A stretch of DNA of 23,338 nucleotides from assembly GCA_900550545.1 (NCBI GenBank), contig URSS01000041.1:1-23338 (forward strand), given 5' to 3'. The position numbers and the translations under genes are program-made. This stretch comes from an uncultured Lachnobacterium sp. Its GTDB lineage: Bacteria > Bacillota > Clostridia > Lachnospirales > Lachnospiraceae. This document shows positions 8,193 to 15,313 of this stretch, piece by piece. The notes beneath the pieces are model-generated. The model searched no databases. It saw only the letters and a list, made by a program, of their open reading frames with translations, and was not told the origin of the DNA. Position 1 is the first letter of the stretch, and every line of letters begins with the position of its first letter.

Positions 8193-9383
8193 TTGATAAC
8201 ACAGGGTGAAGTGAATGTAGGGAAAGCATTTGGCATAAAAGAGATAGAAAAATTTTTTATGGAAATTGTTCCAAATCAGCATGCCAAAGCGTATCTCGTT
8301 GGTATGGCTACAGATTTTGGGGCATATGATCAGTGGAAAAATACAAAAGAAGACATGCTGGTAAAGGTATATACTGGAGAAAATATATTATTTGCAGGAT
8401 ATGTAAAAACTGCGGAATGCTGTTTTGAAAACCGAATACATCATATCATACTTGAACTTGTATCAACAACGGAAGGGATGGATCGTGTAAGAAAGTCAAA
8501 ATCTTTTCAGGATGTCTCTGCAAGTTATAAAGAGATTATCGAAGATTGTGTATCTGAGGAGCAGGCAGCATGTACCTTTGATGTGGATGAGAAAAAGATA
8601 GGAAGGCCAATCATTCGTTATAGAGAGACAACTTGGGAATTTGCAATTCGAATGGCCAGTCATTTTCATACAGTGATATACCCGATTGAAACCGCATCGA
8701 AACCATCGATCTGGTTTGGATGCAAAACAGTGGGAATGGATACTAAGCAAATCAAAACAGAGAGTTACAGCCATGGGATTGATGAAAGATATTGGAAGGT
8801 AAAAGGCAAAATGGATGCTTATGCATCTGATTTTGAATATTACAGAGTCACATCTTATGAAAATTTGGAGGTTGGACAATGTGTGATTTTTGACAATCGA
8901 AAAATGTACATTCTTGAGAAAAGATGCAAGCTGAAAAATAGTGTTTTGGAGTTTGAATATATTGTGTCCGGGAGATTGTTTCTCAGTGTACCGACCGCGT
9001 ATCGGCGAGGCTTTGCAGGACTTATGGTATTGGGAAAGATATTGTGCACAGATGGCGAAAATGTAAAGCTGCATCTTGCAATTGACACAGACCAGAACGC
9101 GGCAACGGCTTATTTTTATCGATGGGTACCGGATACGGGGAGTGTAATGTATTGTATGCCGGAAAAGGGAACGACCGTTTCCTTGTATTTCCCGGATGAG
9201 GATGAAAGAAATGCAATTGCGGTAAGTTGTATTCGTGAAAATGGAGCAAAGTGTCAGGCGATGACAGACACAGAGATGAAAAATTTCGCAAATCCGACGG
9301 GAAAGCAATTATATCTTCATCAAAGGAATAGAGGATTATGGAAGAGAATGTTTTTTACAAACCCGGTGAACCATCATCCGTAA
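8193..9383 (+). CDS. VgrG-like spike protein, C-terminus missing or fused by frameshift to the next gene
   Basis: The protein has 396 residues and starts at TTG 8193 with TAAGGAG (8177-8183). Residues ~1-270 match the gpD / late-control-D part of VgrG proteins (HAKAYLVGMATDF, GENILFAGYVKTAECCFENR, HIILELVSTTEGMDRVRKSK, YRETTWEFAIRMASHF, KSFQDVSASYKEII). Residues ~275-350 are the OB-fold (GENVKLHLAID, VMYCMPEKGTTVSLYFPDED). It then reads FANPTGKQLYLHQ, where the beta-helix tip should begin, and ends 15-20 residues later in an unrelated tail. It overlaps the toxin gene (start 9338) by 46 bp in another frame. A T6 run in the overlap may matter (see findings). No tube or sheath gene is nearby. 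Confidence 0.75.
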   Translation: MITQGEVNVGKAFGIKEIEKFFMEIVPNQHAKAYLVGMATDFGAYDQWKNTKEDMLVKVYTGENILFAGYVKTAECCFENRIHHIILELVSTTEGMDRVRKSKSFQDVSASYKEIIEDCVSEEQAACTFDVDEKKIGRPIIRYRETTWEFAIRMASHFHTVIYPIETASKPSIWFGCKTVGMDTKQIKTESYSHGIDERYWKVKGKMDAYASDFEYYRVTSYENLEVGQCVIFDNRKMYILEKRCKLKNSVLEFEYIVSGRLFLSVPTAYRRGFAGLMVLGKILCTDGENVKLHLAIDTDQNAATAYFYRWVPDTGSVMYCMPEKGTTVSLYFPDEDERNAIAVSCIRENGAKCQAMTDTEMKNFANPTGKQLYLHQRNRGLWKRMFFTNPVNHHP

Positions 9384-10153
9384 TGAGTCTGAATGAAGAA
9401 GTGGATTTGTTTGCGTCCTGTGTAAATATTTATACAACGGAAACGGATGTATATGGGGATATCATGGATGAGCCGCGTGAACTGGAAGTGTTTGATGAGG
9501 GGGCATGGGCACTTAATCTGGCGACAGGAATTGTGGCTACTTTGGGTCTTGCTGCATGTGCAATTGCAGTTGTGGCAACTGGAGGTGCAGCACTTGCGGT
9601 TGTTGCGTTCGCGAGCGCTGCTGTCGGAACTGGAGTAATGACAGCTGGAATGTCATATGCGGATAAAAAGAATCAGAAGAACCGGAGTAATTTAGAATAT
9701 GGAATTGGATTGATGTTGGGTGCAGCAGTAGGGGCTTTGACAGGAGTAGGAATTATGTATGCAGGACCTGCGCTTACAGTGGCAGGAGAGCAGGCAGGAT
9801 TTGAGGCATCTTTTCTTATGGGAACAAATGCATTGACGGTAAGCACAATTCCGGATATTGTAACAGCAGGAGGAATGACATTACTGGCAACAGATGGAGC
9901 TTACGTGTTAAATGAGATAAATACCATGTGCACTGGACAGAATCTTGCTGTGGATACGGTATTTGAAGGAAATGAGGAGAACTACGAAGCATGCGTGGTA
10001 GCACTGCAGGTACTTAATGAAGGGTTACTGGATCTTACGACCCGAGGATATCAACGAAATGGAAGTGGAAGCTCTTCATCCGAAGCAGAAAAGAGTGATG
10101 AAGGAGCAGAGATATCAGAAAGTGGGGTGAACATAAGAGGAGCTGGGGATGAG
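9045..10153 (+). repeat. 1.1-kb direct repeat, copy 1 (VgrG tail plus toxin N-terminus)
   Basis: It matches 11099-12207 at a constant offset of 2054. I see three substitutions between 9080 and 9116 and none after that. The repeat ends exactly at codon 272 of both toxins, where the tips diverge. Confidence 0.95.
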
Positions 10154-10486
10154 GGGAGGATATCAGCTAAAGGATTAATAGGACATGACTTTGAGGATTA
10201 TTTATCCAAGACTATTGGTGGAGAAGGTTCTTTTAGTGTTGGAGGCAGAGATTTTGATGGCGGTATTGGTAATCGTTGGTGGGAAGCAAAATCCGGTAAT
10301 TATTGGAGTATGTTGGAAGAGAATCCTAACAAACTGGCAAAGTTTAAGTCTGATATGGGTGACAGATTGAGAATAGCCACTGAAAATGGTGCAACATATG
10401 AGATATTTTCAAATACACCAATACCAGAATCAATAAAACAATGGCTTACCAAAAAAGGAATAGCATTTACAGAATTATTAGATTAA
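9338..10486 (+). CDS. Polymorphic toxin with hydrophobic N-terminal region and PD-(D/E)XK-like nuclease tip
   Basis: The protein has 382 residues. Residues 1-50 (MSLNEEVDLFASCVNIYTTE) look like a strand of VgrG beta-helix. Residues 57-105 and 121-148 are long Ala/Gly-rich hydrophobic stretches, likely membrane-inserting. A Ser/Glu linker (~240-270) leads to the toxin tip. The tip (273-382) has GHDFEDYLSK, GGRDFDGGIGNRWWEAKSGN and NGATYEIFSNTPIP. Asp307, Glu316 and Lys318 fit a D...ExK restriction-endonuclease-like active site, so I predict DNA cleavage. Residues 1-272 are identical, DNA included, to the second toxin at 11392. ATG 9338 has AAGGA (9323-9327) upstream. Alternatively the region is the C-terminal part of one VgrG fusion protein. 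Fold assignment is by motif only. Confidence 0.72.
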   Translation: MEENVFYKPGEPSSVMSLNEEVDLFASCVNIYTTETDVYGDIMDEPRELEVFDEGAWALNLATGIVATLGLAACAIAVVATGGAALAVVAFASAAVGTGVMTAGMSYADKKNQKNRSNLEYGIGLMLGAAVGALTGVGIMYAGPALTVAGEQAGFEASFLMGTNALTVSTIPDIVTAGGMTLLATDGAYVLNEINTMCTGQNLAVDTVFEGNEENYEACVVALQVLNEGLLDLTTRGYQRNGSGSSSSEAEKSDEGAEISESGVNIRGAGDEGRISAKGLIGHDFEDYLSKTIGGEGSFSVGGRDFDGGIGNRWWEAKSGNYWSMLEENPNKLAKFKSDMGDRLRIATENGATYEIFSNTPIPESIKQWLTKKGIAFTELLD

Positions 10487-10498
10487 AGGAGCATGTGA

Positions 10499-10930
10499 AT
10501 GGAAGCATTAATGACATTAGATTGTAGCGATTATTCAGAAAGTATAGCAGATGTTTTAAAGATATTTCAACAAATAGGATGGTATATTTATAATCCACAA
10601 GGGAAGGTTGAATATTTGCCAATTGGTGATGACGATGAGTACGATTGGCAATGTGACGAGATATCTGAAAGTGAGCTATATGATATTATTTCTAAAAAAA
10701 TTGCTGGCAAAGAACAGATAGGTATAAATTTATTTTATTATGGTGGTACTGAAGGGATTTCTTTAATAGCAAATAATACCAGTCAGATTCTATTGAGCAT
10801 AACAATAAATCGTAAGACTATTAAGGGAAAGTATACAGATATGTCTTGGTATTTGGAGAATATTATATACAAGCTTTTGAAAATAGATGTGAGACTATTA
10901 TCCTATAAAATCGAAGAGTATGAAGATTAA
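10499..10930 (+). CDS. Candidate immunity protein for the nuclease-type toxin
   Basis: The protein has 143 residues, starts 12 bp after the toxin stop, and has AAAGGAG (10485-10491) as ribosome binding site. It is strongly acidic (clusters GDDDEYDW, ISESELYD, KIEEYED), with no signal peptide or membrane segment. That suits a cytosolic antidote that covers the positive surface of a nuclease. I recognise no family. Its assignment rests on position behind the toxin tip and on acidity. The gene is AT-rich compared with the shared toxin N-terminus. Confidence 0.68.
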   Translation: MEALMTLDCSDYSESIADVLKIFQQIGWYIYNPQGKVEYLPIGDDDEYDWQCDEISESELYDIISKKIAGKEQIGINLFYYGGTEGISLIANNTSQILLSITINRKTIKGKYTDMSWYLENIIYKLLKIDVRLLSYKIEEYED

Positions 10931-10989
10931 TTAAGGGAAATTTTCGCAGCATAATAAATTGTCTGACTATAATTGACCAAAAATACATT

Positions 10990-11437
10990 TTGAAACCACA
11001 TCGAAACCATCGATCTGGTTTGGATGCAAAACAGTGGGAATGGATGCTAAGCAAATCAAAACAGAGAGTTACAGTCATGGTATTGATGAAAAATATTGTG
11101 CACAGATGGCGAAAATGTAAAGCTGCATCTTGCAATCGACACAGACCAGAACGCTGCAACGGCTTATTTTTATCAATGGGTACCGGATACGGGGAGTGTA
11201 ATGTATTGTATGCCGGAAAAGGGAACGACCGTTTCCTTGTATTTCCCGGATGAGGATGAAAGAAATGCAATTGCGGTAAGTTGTATTCGTGAAAATGGAG
11301 CAAAGTGTCAGGCGATGACAGACACAGAGATGAAAAATTTCGCAAATCCGACGGGAAAGCAATTATATCTTCATCAAAGGAATAGAGGATTATGGAAGAG
11401 AATGTTTTTTACAAACCCGGTGAACCATCATCCGTAA
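10990..11437 (+). pseudogene. Decayed second copy of the VgrG-like gene (3' part with internal 250-bp deletion)
   Basis: The segment matches 8686-9383. From 10990 to 11098 it follows 8686-8794 with a few substitutions, then jumps to the sequence after 9044 and follows it to 9383 almost without change. The missing 250 bp is not a multiple of three, so the two parts are in different frames. Only the OB-fold end (from about 11096) stays open, to the stop at 11437, which overlaps the toxin start at 11392 as in copy 1. The gpD N-terminal part is absent. There is no start signal, so it is a remnant that may at most help translate the toxin behind it. Confidence 0.85.
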
Positions 11438-12207
11438 TGAGTCTGAATGAAGAAGTGGATTTGTTTGCGTCCTGTGTAAATATTTATACAACGGAAACGG
11501 ATGTATATGGGGATATCATGGATGAGCCGCGTGAACTGGAAGTGTTTGATGAGGGGGCATGGGCACTTAATCTGGCGACAGGAATTGTGGCTACTTTGGG
11601 TCTTGCTGCATGTGCAATTGCAGTTGTGGCAACTGGAGGTGCAGCACTTGCGGTTGTTGCGTTCGCGAGCGCTGCTGTCGGAACTGGAGTAATGACAGCT
11701 GGAATGTCATATGCGGATAAAAAGAATCAGAAGAACCGGAGTAATTTAGAATATGGAATTGGATTGATGTTGGGTGCAGCAGTAGGGGCTTTGACAGGAG
11801 TAGGAATTATGTATGCAGGACCTGCGCTTACAGTGGCAGGAGAGCAGGCAGGATTTGAGGCATCTTTTCTTATGGGAACAAATGCATTGACGGTAAGCAC
11901 AATTCCGGATATTGTAACAGCAGGAGGAATGACATTACTGGCAACAGATGGAGCTTACGTGTTAAATGAGATAAATACCATGTGCACTGGACAGAATCTT
12001 GCTGTGGATACGGTATTTGAAGGAAATGAGGAGAACTACGAAGCATGCGTGGTAGCACTGCAGGTACTTAATGAAGGGTTACTGGATCTTACGACCCGAG
12101 GATATCAACGAAATGGAAGTGGAAGCTCTTCATCCGAAGCAGAAAAGAGTGATGAAGGAGCAGAGATATCAGAAAGTGGGGTGAACATAAGAGGAGCTGG
12201 GGATGAG
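11099..12207 (+). repeat. 1.1-kb direct repeat, copy 2
   Basis: This is the partner of 9045-10153. Near-identity means a recent duplication or ongoing gene conversion. Recombination between the copies would swap tips or delete one toxin with its immunity gene. Confidence 0.95.
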
Positions 12208-12543
12208 ACCAGCTATGGGAAGTCAAGTGGAAAATATGATACTACAGCAGATTTTCTGACTAATATTGAAAATCGAAATGGAAAATTTTATACAGATAAA
12301 GCCACAATAGATAAAATTGGACAGGTTGAAGCTAGAGGAGAAGATTTTTCACTGTTGAATAAAAGGATAATGAGTTCCCGTGCATCTACTGAAGGAGGAA
12401 CTTCTGTTGTATATAAATATAGTGATGAATTAGGAACAAAATATTTGATTCATGAAGTTACAGATGCCAGGGGATATATTATTCACAGAGACTTTGATGC
12501 TGTAAGAATTTCATCGGGACAATTGATAAACAAGGGACATTAG
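11392..12543 (+). CDS. Second polymorphic toxin: same N-terminus, different toxin tip
   Basis: The protein has 383 residues. Residues 1-272 are identical to the toxin at 9338 (hydrophobic regions 57-105 and 121-148, Ser/Glu linker). From residue 273 the sequence is unrelated: TSYGKSSGKYDTTADFL, KFYTDKATIDKIGQVEARGE, LLNKRIMSSRASTEGGTS, YLIHEVTDARGYIIHRDFD, SSGQLINKGH. I do not recognise this ~110-residue domain. Conserved-looking charged residues (His, Asp, Glu, Arg) could be catalytic, but I will not name an activity. It is followed by a broken immunity gene. Whether it is expressed is doubtful because the VgrG part in front is ruined, though the same AAGGA ribosome binding site precedes its ATG. 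Confidence 0.7.
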   Translation: MEENVFYKPGEPSSVMSLNEEVDLFASCVNIYTTETDVYGDIMDEPRELEVFDEGAWALNLATGIVATLGLAACAIAVVATGGAALAVVAFASAAVGTGVMTAGMSYADKKNQKNRSNLEYGIGLMLGAAVGALTGVGIMYAGPALTVAGEQAGFEASFLMGTNALTVSTIPDIVTAGGMTLLATDGAYVLNEINTMCTGQNLAVDTVFEGNEENYEACVVALQVLNEGLLDLTTRGYQRNGSGSSSSEAEKSDEGAEISESGVNIRGAGDETSYGKSSGKYDTTADFLTNIENRNGKFYTDKATIDKIGQVEARGEDFSLLNKRIMSSRASTEGGTSVVYKYSDELGTKYLIHEVTDARGYIIHRDFDAVRISSGQLINKGH

Positions 12544-12556
12544 TTAGGAGGTTGAT

Positions 12557-12846
12557 ATGTATCATAATGAAATGGAAAAAATAATAGAAAAAGTAGTAAA
12601 AGGTGATATAGATAAAAATGTATTAATGGAATATTTAATTGACGATTTTGATTGTGAAAAATATATGACTCAGATGAGGAACTGATAACAGATGCTTTTT
12701 TTACATTAAAACATTATGCCAGTGGCGAAGAAGAGGTTAGCAAAGATGAGTGGATGTATTTCTTAGAGTGTTTAGCAGGAAAACGTGAATATAATATGGA
12801 AGCAAAAATGAGCATCACAACTAAGCCTCCCCACAGGCAGGCTTAA
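12557..12846 (+). pseudogene. Frameshifted immunity gene for the second toxin
   Basis: ATG 12557 follows TTAGGAGG (12544-12551) but the frame stops after 42 codons (...DDFDCEKYMTQMRN). If the second AT of the TATAT at 12662-12666 is removed, the frame reads on as EKYDSDEELITDAFFTLKHY, then a Glu-rich stretch, SKDEWMYFLECLAGKREYN, and a tail to the TAA at 12844-12846. That gives an acidic protein of ~95 residues of the kind found behind toxin tips. The last ~12 residues (SITTKPPHRQA) may already be IS110 end sequence, so the true C-terminus may also be lost. I recognise no named family. The 2-bp insertion is visible directly, immunity function is inferred from position. Confidence 0.7.
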
Positions 12847-12868
12847 ATCATAGTCTTACTACCAGACA

Positions 12869-14047
12869 TTAACAAAAACTTTTAGGCTCATAAGGCTTAC
12901 TATCCCGTAATACTGCATAGATTACGGTGGTAAGCTTTCTTGCTACAGCTCCTGTGGCGGTTAAGTGATGTTTACCTTGGTCACGTTTCTTTTTGTAATA
13001 TGCATTCAATGGGCTATTGTGAAAAGAGCAGGTGGTAGCCGCAAGAAAAATGGCATGTCTTAAGTAAGGTGAACCACGTTTTGACATATGGTTATGTGTG
13101 CTGTTAAATTCACCCGACTGACGTACAGTTGGATCAATGCCAGCAAAGGCAACTAATGCAGAGGAATTTTTAAATCTGCTTATATCACCGATTTCAGCAA
13201 GAATAGTAGCAGCACCAATTATGCCTATTCCCGGGATTGTATGTAAGTAACAATCAAACTGCTTATAGTATTTCATGATTTCAATATCAAGAGCTTCAAT
13301 CTGCTTATCAAGAAAATTCATTCTGTCAATGAGCTGTTTTAACTGGAAAGAGAAAGCATCCTGTGCTATCTTAATACCAAAGGTATCAGCTGCAGCTTCT
13401 TTGATGGAAATGGCTTTAGCTTTGGTAAGTCGGTTGTGGCTCTTATCTTTTATGATTTCAAAGAGCTCATCTATTGGTGCATTCTCAATATTCTCAGGGG
13501 TGAGATACTTTTCCAGAATGCCCATGGATGTGCTCACCCAAAGAGAAGAAAACTGTTTTTCGTACTCTGGGAAGATTTGTTCCATAATTGTGCCGATTCG
13601 GAGCTTAATTTCAGTTCTGGAAGAAATGACAGAATCACGATAACGACATAACTGACGCATGGCAAGGATGTTTTCATCAGCCATGGAAGTAGTCCCAAAC
13701 TGACCGAAACGTATCACTTCTGCAATTAAAAAAGAGTCAATTGAATCGTTTTTGGTTTGTCGTATATACATTTTTCTTAAAGAATCAGACTGGATAGGAT
13801 TGATTACATAGATGGTATATCCTTTTGCTTTTAGAAATGAATAAATGGGATACCAGTAATGACCTGTAGCTTCCATGCCAAATACACAAGGGGAATTACC
13901 GATGTTTTTAAAGATAAAGCTCATAAGAGAATCTGCACCTTTGTGTGTAGTTGCAAAGCGAAGAGAACGGCCGATTTGTTTGCCTTCAGGTGAAACAATG
14001 GATGCTTCATGATGATTTTTGCCAATATCAATGCCTACGATGTACAT
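12869..14047 (-). CDS. IS110-family transposase (DEDD recombinase)
   Basis: The protein has 392 residues. The N-terminal RuvC-like DEDD domain starts MYIVGIDIGKNHHEASIV (first Asp at 7), with MEATGHYWYP (Glu ~59) and RQTKNDSIDSFLIAEVIRFG (Asp ~100 and ~103). A coiled-coil spacer follows (about 135-250). The C-terminal Tnp20-type domain has HTIPGIGIIGAATILAEIGD, FKNSSALVAFAGIDPTVRQSG, SKRGSPYLRHAIFLAA (with the catalytic serine in this domain) and AVARKLTTVIYAVLRD. All key parts are present, so it is likely active. The ATG has a GAAAGGA ribosome binding site on the minus strand. Confidence 0.95.
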   Translation of the reverse strand: MYIVGIDIGKNHHEASIVSPEGKQIGRSLRFATTHKGADSLMSFIFKNIGNSPCVFGMEATGHYWYPIYSFLKAKGYTIYVINPIQSDSLRKMYIRQTKNDSIDSFLIAEVIRFGQFGTTSMADENILAMRQLCRYRDSVISSRTEIKLRIGTIMEQIFPEYEKQFSSLWVSTSMGILEKYLTPENIENAPIDELFEIIKDKSHNRLTKAKAISIKEAAADTFGIKIAQDAFSFQLKQLIDRMNFLDKQIEALDIEIMKYYKQFDCYLHTIPGIGIIGAATILAEIGDISRFKNSSALVAFAGIDPTVRQSGEFNSTHNHMSKRGSPYLRHAIFLAATTCSFHNSPLNAYYKKKRDQGKHHLTATGAVARKLTTVIYAVLRDSKPYEPKSFC

Positions 14048-14300
14048 AATTGAAATCCTTTCTTTTATGAATTATAAGTAGATAGAATCCTCACTTCAAT
14101 GCGGGTTACAATCTGGTTAGATATACGAAGTACAGCACATATGCTGTCAACATCCAGCTAATACGCAAAATCCTGCAAAGCAGAGGGAGCAGTCTCAATG
14201 AACGAAGTCACAAGTGCTTCAAGAGTGGTGACGCACACCTCTATCTATTACAGGATAATTGTGAAATAGGAATAAAAGAAAAGCAATAGATAGAAAAAGA
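14048..14300 (-). ncRNA. Candidate bridge RNA region of the IS110-group element
   Basis: These ~250 bp without a gene lie directly upstream of the transposase start. In IS110-group elements the left-end noncoding flank encodes the bridge RNA that pairs with donor and target DNA. Hairpins are visible, for example ACAGCA-CATA-TGCTGT (14132-14147), GTCAC...GTGAC (14205-14232 region) and a 9-bp inverted repeat CTATCTATT/AATAGATAG (14241-14249 with 14285-14293). I have not folded it, so the RNA ends are unknown. Confidence 0.4.
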
Positions 14301-14305
14301 CTGCT

Positions 14306-14764
14306 TTGATTCCTATGTGTTTAGCATACCAGAGTGGTATAAATTCTATAGATGATATAGCATTAAAGCATTCATCGGTAGGCGATTTTACATATAACCC
14401 TAAAACAGGTCAAATATCTAGGATGAAAGGTGGAGGACATGGTCAATCTAATATCAATTTTTTAGAAGAGAATGGAATTGAGTATAATATTGTTAAGGAA
14501 TATGATAATGGAGTTAGAGTAGGAAATGTTCCAAAACATAAGACACCTTCAAAAAGAACAGGAACAGGACAAGCATGGTTTCCTAAAAATTGGTCAGATA
14601 GTAAGATTAAAGAGGCAGGAAATTATGTTACTAATTTACCGGATAATAAGAACTTGCCAGATGGTGTTATTGGATATGGAGAATATGATGGAGTAAGAGT
14701 AGGAATTATAAAAACAGATGGAAAGATAGGGACTATTTTTCCAGATGCAGATTTACAACCATAA
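14306..14764 (+). pseudogene. EndoU-type toxin tip, 5'-truncated orphan
   Basis: The frame gives 152 residues, of which about 140 match bacterial EndoU nuclease toxins: HSSVGDFTYNPKTGQI, MKGGGHGQSNINFLEENGIE, NGVRVGNVPKHKTPSKRTGT, GQAWFPKNWSDSKIKEAG, YDGVRVGIIKTDGKIGTIFP. Such tips cut RNA and sit at the C-terminus of CdiA, Rhs, LXG and similar delivery proteins. Here no delivery domain precedes it: the frame opens only at 14306, next to the right end of the IS110 element, without a ribosome binding site. The domain itself looks complete, so it could serve as a donor cassette. Its immunity candidate follows. Confidence 0.75.
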
Positions 14765-14777
14765 AGGAGAAATATAT

Positions 14778-15077
14778 ATGTTAAAAAAAGTAAAAGAAAT
14801 ATTAGACAATAGGTCGAAAATAAATGACGAAGATGATTATAGAATTGAAAAGTGTAGAGATGAATTAATAGATGCATTAAGTCAAGATGAATTGCTTACT
14901 ATTGATATACTTAATCAATTAAATGAGAAAGAGATTTTGTATACAAGTGAAGTGTTTGAGGAAATTGCATATAATTTGCAAAGTGTTAACTATATTAATT
15001 GTTTGAAATATATAGAAAAAAAATATCCTTCTTTAGATATAAAAGATGCTATTGAAGTGGCAACGGAATTTATTTAA
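14778..15077 (+). CDS. Candidate immunity protein for the EndoU toxin
   Basis: The protein has 99 residues. ATG 14778 is chosen over an upstream in-frame codon (14745) because AAAGGAG (14764-14770) lies 7 bp before it and overlaps the toxin stop. It is mostly helical and strongly charged (ILDNRSKINDEDDYRIEKCR, IDALSQDELLTIDILNQLNE, LKYIEKKYPSLDIKDAIEVA), without signal or membrane segment. No family is recognised. Placement 13 bp behind an EndoU tip is the argument. It seems intact and may protect against siblings that carry the toxin. Confidence 0.65.
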   Translation: MLKKVKEILDNRSKINDEDDYRIEKCRDELIDALSQDELLTIDILNQLNEKEILYTSEVFEEIAYNLQSVNYINCLKYIEKKYPSLDIKDAIEVATEFI

Positions 15078-15313
15078 TTAGGGTTATACTTTAGAATTCA
15101 AAAAAACTCTTAAATCTGTTATAGAAATTATTGCTGAAAAAAATTAATATTAATGTGATTCAAGTATGATACAAGTCCGTAGAGGAATTGATTACTGATG
15201 GCGAAATTTGCCCTCAGGTAAACGAAAGAAAAAAACTTGATATGAATTTCCAATAGGCTGATATAAACGCACTCTTAGTAACAAGAAAAATGTTGCGAAA
15301 GGGTGTGTTTTTT
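15078..15313. other. Intergenic stretch without a recognisable gene
   Basis: About 235 AT-rich bases. A short open frame (15082-15147) reads GYTLEFKKTLKSVIEIIAEKN and may be the tail of a lost gene, but it follows an in-frame TAG and has no start. I see no terminator, tRNA or convincing promoter. Confidence 0.4.

Larger units (their letters stand above)
12820..14300 (-). mobile_element. IS110-group insertion sequence (ends approximate)
   Basis: The element holds one IS110-family transposase gene on the minus strand and a 250-bp noncoding flank upstream of it. It sits between the 3' end of a broken immunity gene and the 5'-truncated EndoU toxin. IS110 elements have no clear terminal inverted repeats or target duplications, so I cannot fix the ends. 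The left end is probably near the hairpin at 12823-12844 (AAGCCT/AGGCTT) and the right end near 14290-14320. Confidence 0.75.

Noticed and set aside
8496..9308. 270-codon minus-strand frame, partly repeated at 11075-11362
   Set aside because: It is the antisense of the VgrG-like gene. It recurs only because the region is duplicated.
9338..12543. Direct repeats as a possible CRISPR or transposon pair
   Set aside because: Repeats are 1.1 kb, coding, only two copies, and end at a toxin domain border. No spacers, transposase or inverted ends belong to them.
12823..12844. Hairpin AAGCCT/AGGCTT as an intrinsic terminator
   Set aside because: No T tract follows on either strand at the right place. 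It is more likely part of the IS110 end.
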